15,059 nucleotides of DNA from an uncultured Acetatifactor sp. (GCA_910577035.1 CAJTKW010000089.1:1-15059), one strand, 5' to 3'. Shown: positions 1 to 7,800, counted from the first letter of the stretch. The notes: generated by a model from the letters alone, not told the origin. Numbers and translations are program-made.

Positions 1-2223
1 GAGCTTGCGGAGCAGTATTCTACAAGGATTGTGAAATTACGGGACGGAAGGGTTATAGAGGACAGTGATCCATATCTGCCAGAAGAAACACCAGAAGGAA
101 CAGAGCATAAAAGTATGGGAAAGGCAAAAATGTCCTTTTTTACATCTCTTTCTCTGAGTTTTAACAATCTGTGGACAAAGAAAGGGCGGACTATTCTGAC
201 CGCTTTTGCCGGCTCTATCGGGATTATCGGCATTGCATTGATTTTGGCACTGGCAGAAGGGGTAAATGATTATATTTCAGATATACAGAAAAGCACCATG
301 ACTTCCTATCCTATTACGATAAACTCTCAATCCGTGGATATGTCCGGGATTATGGGGACGAGAGGCGGCAGACGGGAAAATGAGGCTTCGGCAGAGGAAA
401 ACCGTACCAGAGTTTACGCAGATTACAGCGCTATCGAATCCAGTGAGGAAATGGCGTCAAATATTAAAGAGAACAACCTGACGGCGTTTAAGGAGTATCT
501 GGATAATCCGGAAAGTGAAATTCACCAGTATTTAGGTGAGAATGGCGTGGTGTATTCCTATGGCGCTCATTTTGGAATTTATTCTTATGATGCTGACGGG
601 AACCTGGTGGCCTCCGATGCGGACATAGATCAGGTCAGTGTGTCCACTCTTTCCAGTGAGGACAGTGCAGCAGGGGGCGGTCCAATGGCAAATATGGAGC
701 GGATGAATCAGGTAATGAGCGGTTCTTCCGATGCAGGGGCTGAAAATTTCTCCGAACTGATGCCGGGGACGGACGGAAAAGCAGTCAGCACGATTCTTCT
801 TGACAGTTATGACCTGCTGTATGGGAGCTGGCCGGAAAATTACAATGAAGTCGTCCTTGTGTTGAATGAAAATAATTCGATTCCGGCAGGGACATTGTAC
901 CAGCTTGGTCTGATTACCGGGGAGGAACATAAAGAGATTACCGAACAGATTAAGAATGGGGAAGATGCGCAGGAACGTATTTGGGACTATGAGGAAATCT
1001 GCGGACATACTTTTTACATGGTTTTACCATGCGACCAGTATAAAGAAAATAAGGATGGCACGTTTACCTATATCGGGGATGATGTTATGCAGATAGAATC
1101 CATTTTGGAAAACAGTGTAAATTTGAAGATTACCGGTATTATCCGTTCGGCGGTGGATGCTGAAAATGCGTCAATCCCTACTTCGGTGGCATACACGGTG
1201 GCGCTGACTGATTACGTGATAAAACATACAGATGAAAGCGCGGTTGTTCTGGCACAGGAAAAGACGCCGGAAGTCAACGTATTAAACGGAATCAATTTCA
1301 AAGCTGCGGATGATGAAGCAAAAGCCGCTGATGCAATGATCTATATGTCAAATATGGGGATTTCCGATAAGGCTGCTATGTATGCAAATATTCTGGAACA
1401 TCAGGAGACGGATGCCCAGGAAGAGCAGGAGCATATAGAGGCCATGCAGGGCGCGCCTTCCATGAGTCCCAGTGAGATGGCGGCTATGGAAGGGGTGGAA
1501 CGGACGGAAGAAGATGAAATCGAATTGGCAAGGGCACTGGATGAATGGCTGGAAAATGACCCGGATCAGGAAACCCTGGTGTCGGCTTACGAGATATTTA
1601 TTGCCGGGCCTACCTTTGAAGAAAACATGAGAAAATTCGGGAAGGTAAGCTACGATGCCCCGTCCTCTATCAGCATTTATACAGACAGCTTTGAGGACAA
1701 AGAAGCAGTTTCAGACTGTATCGACCGTTACAACGAGGGGGCTGAAAAGAAGGAGCAGATTACCTATACGGATTATGTGGCGCTGCTTACCAGTTCCATT
1801 ACTTCGATTGTAGATGTGATTTCCTACGTGCTGATTGCGTTTGTTGCGGTGTCACTGATTGTTTCCAGTATTATGATTGGAATTATCACGCACATTTCTG
1901 TATTGGAGCGTACAAAGGAAATCGGTATTTTGCGGGCGATAGGTGCGTCAAAACGGAATATTTCACAGGTGTTCAATGCAGAGACGGTGATTGTGGGGCT
2001 GTTGGCAGGTATTCTGGGTGTGGGTGTTTCCGCTCTCCTGACCATCCCGATCACTTCGGTTATCCAGAACCTATTGGGCGCTTCGGAACTTTCTGCTTCC
2101 CTCCCGATTACGGCGGCGCTGCTCTTGCTCCTGTTAAGTGTGGCAATCACAGTCATTGCAGGATGGATTCCTTCCAGAAGGGCAGCGAAGAAAGACCCGG
2201 TAGCGGCATTGCGTACAGAGTAA
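1..2223 (+). CDS. ABC transporter ATP-binding/permease fusion, MacB/FtsX type (5' end cut off by window)
   Basis: The reading frame is open from base 1, so the GTG at 31 is not a real start and the N-terminal ATPase domain lies mostly outside the window. The first visible residues (ELAEQYSTRI then KLRDGR) are the typical end of an ABC ATPase domain after its H-loop. The permease follows. One membrane segment lies at about residues 65-87, then an external domain of about 500 residues rich in Glu, Asp and Met. Three more membrane segments lie at about 605-629, 663-685 and 703-723. The FtsX hallmark ERTKEIGILRAIGAS is at 636-650. This four-helix, large-ectodomain plan fits MacB-type mechanotransmission pumps or peptide and lipoprotein exporters rather than importers. 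It ends 67 bp before the next ABC gene and probably belongs to the same operon. The substrate cannot be read from sequence. Confidence 0.9.
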   Translation, partial: ELAEQYSTRIVKLRDGRVIEDSDPYLPEETPEGTEHKSMGKAKMSFFTSLSLSFNNLWTKKGRTILTAFAGSIGIIGIALILALAEGVNDYISDIQKSTMTSYPITINSQSVDMSGIMGTRGGRRENEASAEENRTRVYADYSAIESSEEMASNIKENNLTAFKEYLDNPESEIHQYLGENGVVYSYGAHFGIYSYDADGNLVASDADIDQVSVSTLSSEDSAAGGGPMANMERMNQVMSGSSDAGAENFSELMPGTDGKAVSTILLDSYDLLYGSWPENYNEVVLVLNENNSIPAGTLYQLGLITGEEHKEITEQIKNGEDAQERIWDYEEICGHTFYMVLPCDQYKENKDGTFTYIGDDVMQIESILENSVNLKITGIIRSAVDAENASIPTSVAYTVALTDYVIKHTDESAVVLAQEKTPEVNVLNGINFKAADDEAKAADAMIYMSNMGISDKAAMYANILEHQETDAQEEQEHIEAMQGAPSMSPSEMAAMEGVERTEEDEIELARALDEWLENDPDQETLVSAYEIFIAGPTFEENMRKFGKVSYDAPSSISIYTDSFEDKEAVSDCIDRYNEGAEKKEQITYTDYVALLTSSITSIVDVISYVLIAFVAVSLIVSSIMIGIITHISVLERTKEIGILRAIGASKRNISQVFNAETVIVGLLAGILGVGVSALLTIPITSVIQNLLGASELSASLPITAALLLLLLSVAITVIAGWIPSRRAAKKDPVAALRTE

Positions 2224-2290
2224 CAACTTTAGGAGGGGGGTGCTTTGTGCATCCCTTTCTTTCCATAACATGATTTATCAGGAGGTTTTT

Positions 2291-4054
2291 ATGCTCAAAA
2301 TATTAAAGTACATGAACCGGCGTGACTGGCTGTTTGTCGTATGCTCCCTTGTGTTTATTGTCTGCGGGGTAGGACTGGACTTGCGGCTGCCGGATTACAT
2401 GAGGGAGATTACAGCTTTAGTGCAGACGCCCGGCAGTGAAATGGGCGAGGTTTTGTCTGCGGGAGGCTCCATGCTGCTGTGCGCGTTGGGGAGCCTTGTG
2501 ACGGCTTTTATTGTAGGTTTCTTTGTGGCGCAGATTGCGGCGGGGCTTGCCATGCGGCTGCGGGAGGCTGTTTATAATAAGACGATGGATTTTTCGATGG
2601 AAGAAATCGGGAAATTTTCTACGGCGAGCCTGATTACACGCACTACCAATGATATTCAGCAGATACAGATGTTTTTGGCATTGGGGCTGCAGGCAATGAT
2701 TAAGGCACCAATCCTGGCGGTATGGGCAATCTTAAAGATAGCCGGGAAAAGCTGGCAATGGACAGCCATCACGGGAGGCGCGGTTGCAATCCTTACGGTA
2801 ATGCTTGGCACAGTAATCGCCCTGGTGCTGCCGAAATTTAAGAATATGCAGAAGCTCACGGATAACCTGAACCGTGTGGCAAGGGAAAATCTCACAGGTA
2901 TCCGTGTGGTGCGGGCTTATAATGCGGAGGGGTATCAGGAGAAAAAGTTTGAGGGTGCAAACGAGGAACTGACAAGGACGAACCTGTTTACCAGCAGAAC
3001 CATGTCCGTATTGTTTCCGGGAATGACCTTGATTATGTCCGGGCTGACGCTCGCTATCTATTGGGCGGGAGTATATATTATCAATGATGCGGCGCTCACA
3101 GACCGGCTCGGTATTTTTTCGGATATGGTGGTGTTTTCCTCTTATGCCATGCAGATTATTATGGCGTTTATGATGCTTGTTATGACTTTCATTGTGCTGC
3201 CGAGGGCGGTTGTGTCTGCAAAGCGTATCAATGAGGTGTTTGATACAGAGACAAAAATAAAGGATGGTAAAATCAGCGGTTCTGAGTTATTCGAGAAGGG
3301 AGAAATTGAATTTAAGCATGTATCGTTCCGCTACCCGGATGCGGAGGAAGCGATTCTCACAGACATCAGCTTTACCGTCCATCGGGGAGAGACAGCGGCT
3401 TTCATAGGTTCTACCGGAAGCGGCAAAAGTACCCTGATTAACCTGGTTCCCCGTTTCTACGATGTGACCGATGGGGAAATCTGTATTGACGGGATTAACA
3501 TTAAAGAATATACCCAGGAGGCCCTTCACAGGAAATTGGGATATGTCTCACAGCGGGCAGTTATGTTCAGGGGAAGTGTGCTGTCAAATGTGACGTATGG
3601 AGAAAACGGGCGGCAGAGCGTGGATGAAGAATTGCTCTGGAAATCCATAGAAATCGCACAGGCGGGGGATTTTGTCCAGGGCATGGAAAGTGGGTTTCAT
3701 ACGGCAGTTGCGCAGGGCGGAACGAATCTGTCCGGAGGGCAGAAACAACGGCTTGCCATAGCAAGGGCCATTTACCGCAGGCCGGAGATCTATATTTTTG
3801 ATGATTCCTTTTCAGCTCTGGATTATAAGACAGACCGGATTCTTCGGAAAATGCTGAAACAGGAAACCGGAACGGCTACGACCTTGATTGTGGCACAGCG
3901 TATCGGTACGATCATGGATGCCGACAAGATTATCGTGCTGGATGAAGGTAAGATTGTGGGGATTGGCAGGCATAAGGAACTTCTGGCAAATTGTCCTGTC
4001 TATCGTGAAATTGCGGAATCACAGTTATCGAAGGAGGAATTGGAAAGTGCCTGA
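2291..4054 (+). CDS. ABC exporter half-transporter, degenerate-site subunit
   Basis: I place the start at ATG 2291 because GGAGG at 2281-2285 sits just before it; the frame extends 17 codons further upstream without a good site. The product is 587 residues, normal for a half exporter, with a six-helix membrane domain (about 1-320) and an ATPase domain. Walker A GSTGSGKST is at 373-381, signature LSGGQ at 480-484 and Walker B ends in D504. The residue after it is Asp505, not the catalytic Glu, and the H-loop His is Gln536 (AQRIGTI). Both changes are typical of the non-catalytic partner in heterodimeric exporters such as TM287/288, LmrCD or BmrCD. The next gene supplies the missing catalytic residues and overlaps this one, so the two should form one membrane pump. 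Substrate unknown; drug or peptide export is an inference. Confidence 0.92.
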   Translation: MLKILKYMNRRDWLFVVCSLVFIVCGVGLDLRLPDYMREITALVQTPGSEMGEVLSAGGSMLLCALGSLVTAFIVGFFVAQIAAGLAMRLREAVYNKTMDFSMEEIGKFSTASLITRTTNDIQQIQMFLALGLQAMIKAPILAVWAILKIAGKSWQWTAITGGAVAILTVMLGTVIALVLPKFKNMQKLTDNLNRVARENLTGIRVVRAYNAEGYQEKKFEGANEELTRTNLFTSRTMSVLFPGMTLIMSGLTLAIYWAGVYIINDAALTDRLGIFSDMVVFSSYAMQIIMAFMMLVMTFIVLPRAVVSAKRINEVFDTETKIKDGKISGSELFEKGEIEFKHVSFRYPDAEEAILTDISFTVHRGETAAFIGSTGSGKSTLINLVPRFYDVTDGEICIDGINIKEYTQEALHRKLGYVSQRAVMFRGSVLSNVTYGENGRQSVDEELLWKSIEIAQAGDFVQGMESGFHTAVAQGGTNLSGGQKQRLAIARAIYRRPEIYIFDDSFSALDYKTDRILRKMLKQETGTATTLIVAQRIGTIMDADKIIVLDEGKIVGIGRHKELLANCPVYREIAESQLSKEELESA

Positions 4055-5900
4055 ACAGAAAAATGAGATGCAGAAAAACAACGGTTCCAAACACAGGTTT
4101 GGGCCTGGAGGCGGAAGGATGGGAACGGGTTCAGCGAACCCGGGAGAAAAGGCAAAGGATTTCAGCGGTTCCCTGAAAAAGCTGTTTGCCTATTGCGGCA
4201 GATACCTTCCGGCAATCGTGCTTGCTATGGTGCTTGCGGTTACTGGCTCCATACTGAATCTGATTGGTCCGGGAAAGGTGGCAGATATGACAAATCTGAT
4301 GACCGAAGGGCTGATGACGGGGATTGATGTGGAGGCGGTAGTGGAGATCGCCGTCCTGCTTGCGGCGTTGTACGGCCTGGGGTGGCTGTTCAGTCTGATC
4401 CAGGGTATGGTGATGGCGACCGTCACGCAGAAAGTATCAAAATCTCTGCGGACAGAGATTTCGCAGAAGATCAACCGACTGCCTCTTAAATATTTTGATG
4501 GAACCAGTACGGGGAATATCCTGTCCCGTGTGACAAATGATGTGGACACCATAGGGCAAACCCTGAATCAGAGTGTCGGGACACTGGTGACGGCTTCGGC
4601 TATGTTTGCCGGCTCTTTGATTATGATGTTTTATACCAACTGGATTATGGCTGTCTCTGCCATATTAGCTGCTTTTTCAGGATTTGGTTTCATGATGCTT
4701 ATTATTACCCGGTCACAGAAATATTTTAAGCGGCAGCAGCAGGAGCTTGGCACATTGAACGGACATATTGAGGAAACCTATTCCGGCCATAATGTGGTGA
4801 AGGCATACAACGGTGAAAAAGCGGCGAAAAATGAGTTTCATGCAATGAATCAGCGTTTGTACCATTCCGCATGGAAAAGCCAGTTTATGTCCGGACTGAT
4901 GCAGCCGCTCATGGCCTTTGTGGGGAATCTCGGTTATGTGGTGGTCTGCGTGGTCGGTGCGGTTTTGACACTGAACGGAACCATATCATTTAGTGTGATT
5001 GTAGCATTTATGCTGTATGTCCGTCTCTTTACGCAGCCTCTTTCTCAGCTTGCACAGGCAGCCACCAGTTTACAGTCTGCGGCGGCAGCCAGTGAGCGTG
5101 TGTTTGAATTTTTAGGGGAAGAAGAACTGGCGGACGAAAGCGGGAAATCCGCTCATTTGGCAGAGGTGGACGGAAATGTGGATTTTGAGCATATCCGTTT
5201 TGGGTATAGCGAAAACAAGACAATCATCCACGATTTTTCAGCTTCCGTAAAAGCCGGACAGAAAATTGCCATTGTAGGGCCTACCGGGGCGGGAAAGACC
5301 ACGATGGTAAATCTCCTGATGCGGTTTTATGAGGCACAGGACGGGGAAATCAGGATTGATGGCGTGCCGATCCAGGAGCTTACCCGTGAGAATGTCCATA
5401 ACCTGTTCTGTATGGTTCTGCAGGACACATGGTTGTTTGAGGGGACGATCCGGGAGAATATCGTCTATTCTAAAGAGGGCGTTACGGAGGAACAGATGGT
5501 AGCGGCCTGCAAAGCGGTGGGCTTACATCATTTTATTAAAACGCTCCCGAAAGGATATGACACGGTGCTGAATGACAACGCAAGTCTGTCCGCAGGCCAG
5601 AGGCAGCTTGTCACGATTGCGAGGGCCATGATAGAAAATGCGCCCATGCTGATTCTGGACGAGGCTACAAGCTCCGTGGACACCCGTACCGAAATCCTGA
5701 TCCAGAATGCAATGGATAAGCTGATGGCAGGGCGGACTTCTTTTGTGATTGCGCACCGCCTGTCTACGATTAAAAATGCGGACTTGATTCTGGTTATGAA
5801 GGACGGGGATATTGTGGAAAGCGGAAATCATTCGGAGCTGCTGAAAAAGGGAGGTTTCTATGCAGAACTTTACAACAGCCAGTTTGAACGGGCATCGTGA
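4047..5900 (+). CDS. ABC exporter half-transporter, catalytic-site subunit
   Basis: I choose GTG 4047 as start: AAGGAGG at 4031-4037 lies 9 bp upstream and the start overlaps the preceding stop by 8 bp (GTGCCTGA). The open frame back to 3888 runs inside the previous gene and is not protein-like. The 617-residue product begins with about 40 Gly/Asn/Lys-rich residues, then a six-helix exporter membrane domain and an ATPase domain. Walker A GPTGAGKTT is at 411-419, Walker B ends in D538 with the catalytic Glu539, and the switch His is H570. Its signature is LSAGQ (514-518), weaker than the LSGGQ of its partner. Thus the working ATP site combines this subunit's Walker motifs with the partner's LSGGQ, and the second site is degenerate. 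The arrangement supports an obligate heterodimer. Confidence 0.92.
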   Translation: MPEQKNEMQKNNGSKHRFGPGGGRMGTGSANPGEKAKDFSGSLKKLFAYCGRYLPAIVLAMVLAVTGSILNLIGPGKVADMTNLMTEGLMTGIDVEAVVEIAVLLAALYGLGWLFSLIQGMVMATVTQKVSKSLRTEISQKINRLPLKYFDGTSTGNILSRVTNDVDTIGQTLNQSVGTLVTASAMFAGSLIMMFYTNWIMAVSAILAAFSGFGFMMLIITRSQKYFKRQQQELGTLNGHIEETYSGHNVVKAYNGEKAAKNEFHAMNQRLYHSAWKSQFMSGLMQPLMAFVGNLGYVVVCVVGAVLTLNGTISFSVIVAFMLYVRLFTQPLSQLAQAATSLQSAAAASERVFEFLGEEELADESGKSAHLAEVDGNVDFEHIRFGYSENKTIIHDFSASVKAGQKIAIVGPTGAGKTTMVNLLMRFYEAQDGEIRIDGVPIQELTRENVHNLFCMVLQDTWLFEGTIRENIVYSKEGVTEEQMVAACKAVGLHHFIKTLPKGYDTVLNDNASLSAGQRQLVTIARAMIENAPMLILDEATSSVDTRTEILIQNAMDKLMAGRTSFVIAHRLSTIKNADLILVMKDGDIVESGNHSELLKKGGFYAELYNSQFERAS

Positions 5901-6606
5901 AATGGAGGAACAGATTTTACAGCTACAAAAATTTATCAATGGCAGCCGCTATACGGTTGCCATTACCGGCGCAGGGATTTCAATGGCAGCCGGGATTATG
6001 GATTTTGCACATATGAATTTTCCCTTAGTTCTGCAAATGAGTTCTTCGGCGGTGTTGAAAAGTGCGCCGAACCATTATTACAATACGGCGAGGAAAGCGT
6101 TTTTAATTGCCATGTTTGAGAACGGACCGAGCATTGCTCATAGGAAACTGGCGGAATATGAAAGGCGCGGTCTGCTGCAGGGTGTCATAACTACGAATAT
6201 TGACTGTCTGCATACGCTGGCAGGCTCCAGAAATGTGGCGGAGATTCAGGGCAGCTTTGGGTTTAATAAGTGTCTGAAATGCGGGCAGGAGTACAATGAT
6301 GTGCAGATATGGAACCAGGGAAAAGCCCCGCGCTGCGAAAAATGCGGAGGTGTGGTTGGGGCGTTTCCGGTCTATAAGCATATCGGACTGGTGGAGGATG
6401 AAGTGCGGAAAGCAAGGAGCTATGCGGCACAGGCGGAGCTTGTTATCATTATCGGCGCACAGGGCAGCTATGGCGGGGTTTATTATCCTTATATCCGGTC
6501 TGGCGCAAAGATTGTGCAGATCAATCCGAAAGCTACACAGTTTGATGATGTGGCGGTATTGAATATTCGGAAAGGGGCGGATGAGGTTTTTGGTATGCTG
6601 CAATAG
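5860..6606 (+). CDS. divergent Sir2-family (sirtuin) protein with His-to-Gln change
   Basis: Two starts are possible. ATG 5860 has GGGAGG five bases upstream and overlaps the exporter gene by 41 bp. ATG 5902 gives an N-terminus closer to other sirtuins but has no ribosome site. Numbering from 5860 (248 residues), the NAD-binding motif GAGIS is at 37-41, a changed DFR-like motif (MDFA) at 47-50, and TTNID at 111-115. Zinc-type cysteine pairs are C138/C141 and C159/C162. The usual catalytic HG pair is Q130-G131 (EIQGSFG). Family knowledge: sirtuins use NAD+ for deacylation or ADP-ribosylation, and the class M sirtuins also carry Gln at this site. The substrate-side motifs after the zinc module are poorly conserved. 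It may act as an ADP-ribosyltransferase or NAD sensor, or be inactive. Being coupled to an exporter, it could act on a peptide substrate; this is speculation. Confidence 0.85.
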   Translation: MQNFTTASLNGHREMEEQILQLQKFINGSRYTVAITGAGISMAAGIMDFAHMNFPLVLQMSSSAVLKSAPNHYYNTARKAFLIAMFENGPSIAHRKLAEYERRGLLQGVITTNIDCLHTLAGSRNVAEIQGSFGFNKCLKCGQEYNDVQIWNQGKAPRCEKCGGVVGAFPVYKHIGLVEDEVRKARSYAAQAELVIIIGAQGSYGGVYYPYIRSGAKIVQINPKATQFDDVAVLNIRKGADEVFGMLQ

Positions 6607-6621
6607 ATATAGTACCAAAAA

Positions 6622-6649
6622 TTGAAAATAGATATAAAGGCATTATAGT
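6622..6649 (+). promoter_or_regulatory. predicted sigma-70 type promoter for the winged-helix gene
   Basis: TTGAAA (6622-6627) and TATAGT (6644-6649) are separated by 16 bp, matching five of six bases at each box of a housekeeping promoter. Transcription would begin near 6656, giving a leader of about 15 bases before ATG 6671. The surrounding sequence is AT-rich compared with the upstream operon. Confidence 0.5.
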
Positions 6650-6670
6650 GTGATAGAAGGGTGAGTCGAT

Positions 6671-6988
6671 ATGACAGTAATAGGAATAAATGGATTATCG
6701 AACAGTATAGAAATATTTCCTGCGAGCAGGGTGGTATGCGTTGATGGACAAGAAATACATCTTACGACATTGGAGTTTGATGTATTACATTTTTTAGCAT
6801 CAAATCCCAATATAGCTTTTACAAAAGAACAGATTTATGATGCGGTGAGTAAGGATGACTATTCAGGAGGCGCTTATATTATAAGGGATATTATTTATCG
6901 TCTCAGGACTAAGTTGAAGATTACTAATATTCGCACACTACATGGATACGGCTATAAATTCAGCACAGATAGCGAAAAGGGTAATTAA
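6671..6988 (+). CDS. stand-alone winged-helix DNA-binding protein (OmpR/PhoB C-terminal type)
   Basis: This 105-residue protein is only the effector domain of an OmpR-class regulator (Trans_reg_C family). LEFDVLHFLA (34-43) and the TKEQIYDAV helix (51-59) are typical, a recognition helix with IIYRLRTKLK follows at 74-83, and the C-terminal wing ends in TLHGYGYKF (89-97). There is no receiver domain and no sign of a lost one upstream. It is therefore not controlled by phosphorylation in the usual way, unless it pairs with another protein. AGAAGGG at 6655-6661 lies nine bases before the ATG. It has its own predicted promoter and is followed by a strong terminator, so it is a single-gene unit. 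Base composition is clearly more AT-rich than the exporter operon, which suggests a separate origin. Targets are unknown; the neighbouring exporter operon is a natural guess. Confidence 0.85.
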   Translation: MTVIGINGLSNSIEIFPASRVVCVDGQEIHLTTLEFDVLHFLASNPNIAFTKEQIYDAVSKDDYSGGAYIIRDIIYRLRTKLKITNIRTLHGYGYKFSTDSEKGN

Positions 6989-6989
6989 A

Positions 6990-7017
6990 TGTCGTAAATT
7001 GTCGATGGAAACGACAA
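6990..7017. repeat. TGTCG direct and inverted repeats after the winged-helix gene
   Basis: TGTCG occurs at 6990-6994 and again at 7000-7004, exactly ten bases apart. The inverted form CGACAA lies at 7012-7017 and can pair with TTGTCG at 6999-7004. The alternative pair TGTCGT (6990-6995) with ACGACA (7011-7016) shares the same right arm. Repeats on a 10-base helical period are the usual binding pattern of OmpR-class winged-helix proteins, but this site lies just downstream of the gene, so its role is unclear. Confidence 0.35.
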
Positions 7018-7061
7018 ACTATCTATTTTTTACATATATTATACAGATATTTGAGGTATAC

Positions 7062-7101
7062 AATATAACCCAACTGCGAGAATTAGTTGGGTTATATTTT
7101 T
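7062..7101 (+). terminator. intrinsic terminator of the winged-helix gene
   Basis: A perfect 14-bp stem pairs 7062-7075 with 7085-7098 around a nine-base loop (GCGAGAATT), and a run of T follows (7097-7101). The strongest part is AACCCAACT with AGTTGGGTT. On the opposite strand the same stem lies downstream of the XRE gene, but its T run is weak. Confidence 0.75.
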
Positions 7102-7103
7102 GT

Positions 7104-7123
7104 CGTGCGCCTGATGGCGCACG
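7104..7123. repeat. GC-rich stem-loop beyond the XRE gene stop
   Basis: CGTGCGCC (7104-7111) and GGCGCACG (7116-7123) form a perfect 8-bp stem with the loop TGAT. It lies 12 bases past the stop of the leftward XRE gene. On that strand it is followed by ACAAAAATAT, not a T run, so it is not a standard terminator by itself. It may protect the XRE transcript's 3' end or act together with the stem at 7062-7098. Confidence 0.45.
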
Positions 7124-7135
7124 CTTGCAGGCAGA

Positions 7136-7489
7136 TCAGGCGGATGTAGTTTTTCTTTCGCTGACGAGTGCTGCCGCTGTAGCGGTAAGAACCTTTAAGC
7201 TGCTTTCATCACACAAGGAAAGCAGCCGGAGTAATTCATGGTATGTAGAATCGGTTTTTTGCTCCATGCCTGAAAAAATACAGTCGTCCGCAGAAATACT
7301 CAGCGTCCGGCAGATATGATAAAAATTCTCAATGCTTGGAGAGCAGCGGCAGCGTTCCAGATCCTTTTCAAAGGATACTGAGAGATCTAAAAGCTCCGCA
7401 CAGGTTGCCTGTGTCAGATGCAGTTTCTTCCTGGCTTTTTTCAGGGCATTGCTGAAAATACGGGCATCTTTGATTGACAGGGACATCAT
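7136..7489 (-). CDS. XRE-family HTH regulator, Tn916 Orf9-like position
   Basis: The open frame begins at a GTG (7495-7493) that lies inside the ribosome site AGGAGG (7500-7495), so that start is unlikely. I use ATG 7489; ATG 7486 is equally possible and has better spacing of eight bases. The product is about 117 residues. Residues 15-70 form a Cro/CI-type helix-turn-helix domain (KKARKKLHLTQATCAELLDL, then SIENFYHICRTLSIS). A C-terminal helical segment of about 40 residues follows. It reads away from the sigma-like gene across a long non-coding region, the same layout as orf9 and orf7 in Tn916, where Orf9 represses the orf7 promoter. I infer a repressor of the sigma-like gene and perhaps of itself. 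Confidence 0.82.
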   Translation of the reverse strand: MMSLSIKDARIFSNALKKARKKLHLTQATCAELLDLSVSFEKDLERCRCSPSIENFYHICRTLSISADDCIFSGMEQKTDSTYHELLRLLSLCDESSLKVLTATAAALVSERKTTSA

Positions 7490-7506
7490 AATCACCTCCT
7501 AAGAGT

Positions 7507-7522
7507 AGTGTATTGCCACACT
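7507..7522. promoter_or_regulatory. candidate operator AGTGT-N6-ACACT overlapping a possible XRE promoter
   Basis: AGTGT (7507-7511) and ACACT (7518-7522) form a palindrome with a six-base centre. On the minus strand it overlaps a possible promoter: TTTACA, 17 bases, then TACACT at 7512-7507. That promoter would leave almost no leader before the AGGAGG at 7500. The site is well placed for autoregulation by the XRE protein. Five-base arms can arise by chance. Confidence 0.3.
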
Positions 7523-7578
7523 TTTCAAATGTAAAAATGGCAGTACCATGCCTAAAATATATGTTATAAAACTACTAT

Positions 7579-7643
7579 AAGCACTCTGCGTTCTGATGAA
7601 TAAAAAAAACGTGGTTCATCAGGACGTTATTTGAGTGCTTTTT
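7579..7643 (+). terminator. two-tier hairpin, possible terminator
   Basis: The outer stem AAGCACTC (7579-7586) pairs with GAGTGCTT (7633-7640). The inner stem TTCTGATGAA (7591-7600) pairs with TTCATCAGGA (7615-7624), with one G-T pair. The loop is A-rich, and T bases continue to 7643 after the outer stem. It could end transcripts from the left or form a protein-binding structure; the internal bulges make it a weaker terminator call than those at 7757 and 7801. Confidence 0.45.
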
Positions 7644-7644
7644 G

Positions 7645-7669
7645 TGACCATGAGAAAGGTACATGGTCA
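7645..7669. repeat. 8-bp perfect inverted repeat TGACCATG/CATGGTCA
   Basis: TGACCATG (7645-7652) and CATGGTCA (7662-7669) pair perfectly around the nine-base loop AGAAAGGTA. No T run follows, so it is not a terminator. It may be a protein-binding site or part of a folded leader RNA. Confidence 0.45.
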
Positions 7670-7756
7670 TTGAGGAATTATCATAAGCCAGACAGTGGCA
7701 GGGAAAATTTATTAAAAAAATTGCATGTTTTCTGTTGATAAAACAGACCTGTAATG

Positions 7757-7778
7757 GTAGCGTGACACGCTACTTTTT
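7757..7778 (+). terminator. intrinsic terminator 1 in the sigma-like gene leader
   Basis: GTAGCG (7757-7762) pairs with CGCTAC (7768-7773) around TGACA, followed directly by five T (7774-7778). This is a compact, textbook terminator lying about 170 bases upstream of the sigma-like gene on the same strand, so it would stop reading before that gene unless overcome. Confidence 0.65.
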
Positions 7779-7800
7779 GACGAAAAACATGGAAATAGGG

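Noticed and set aside
31..60. GTG at 31 as the start of the first permease gene
   Set aside because: The frame is open to base 1 and encodes the end of an ABC ATPase domain, so the gene begins outside the window.
3888..4046. N-terminal extension of the second exporter gene
   Set aside because: It lies wholly inside the previous gene in another frame; GTG 4047 has a good ribosome site and gives the normal exporter length.
6942..7319. Plus-strand frame of 125 residues across the winged-helix gene end
   Set aside because: It runs through the terminator hairpin and antisense to the XRE gene, with no ribosome site or protein-like features.
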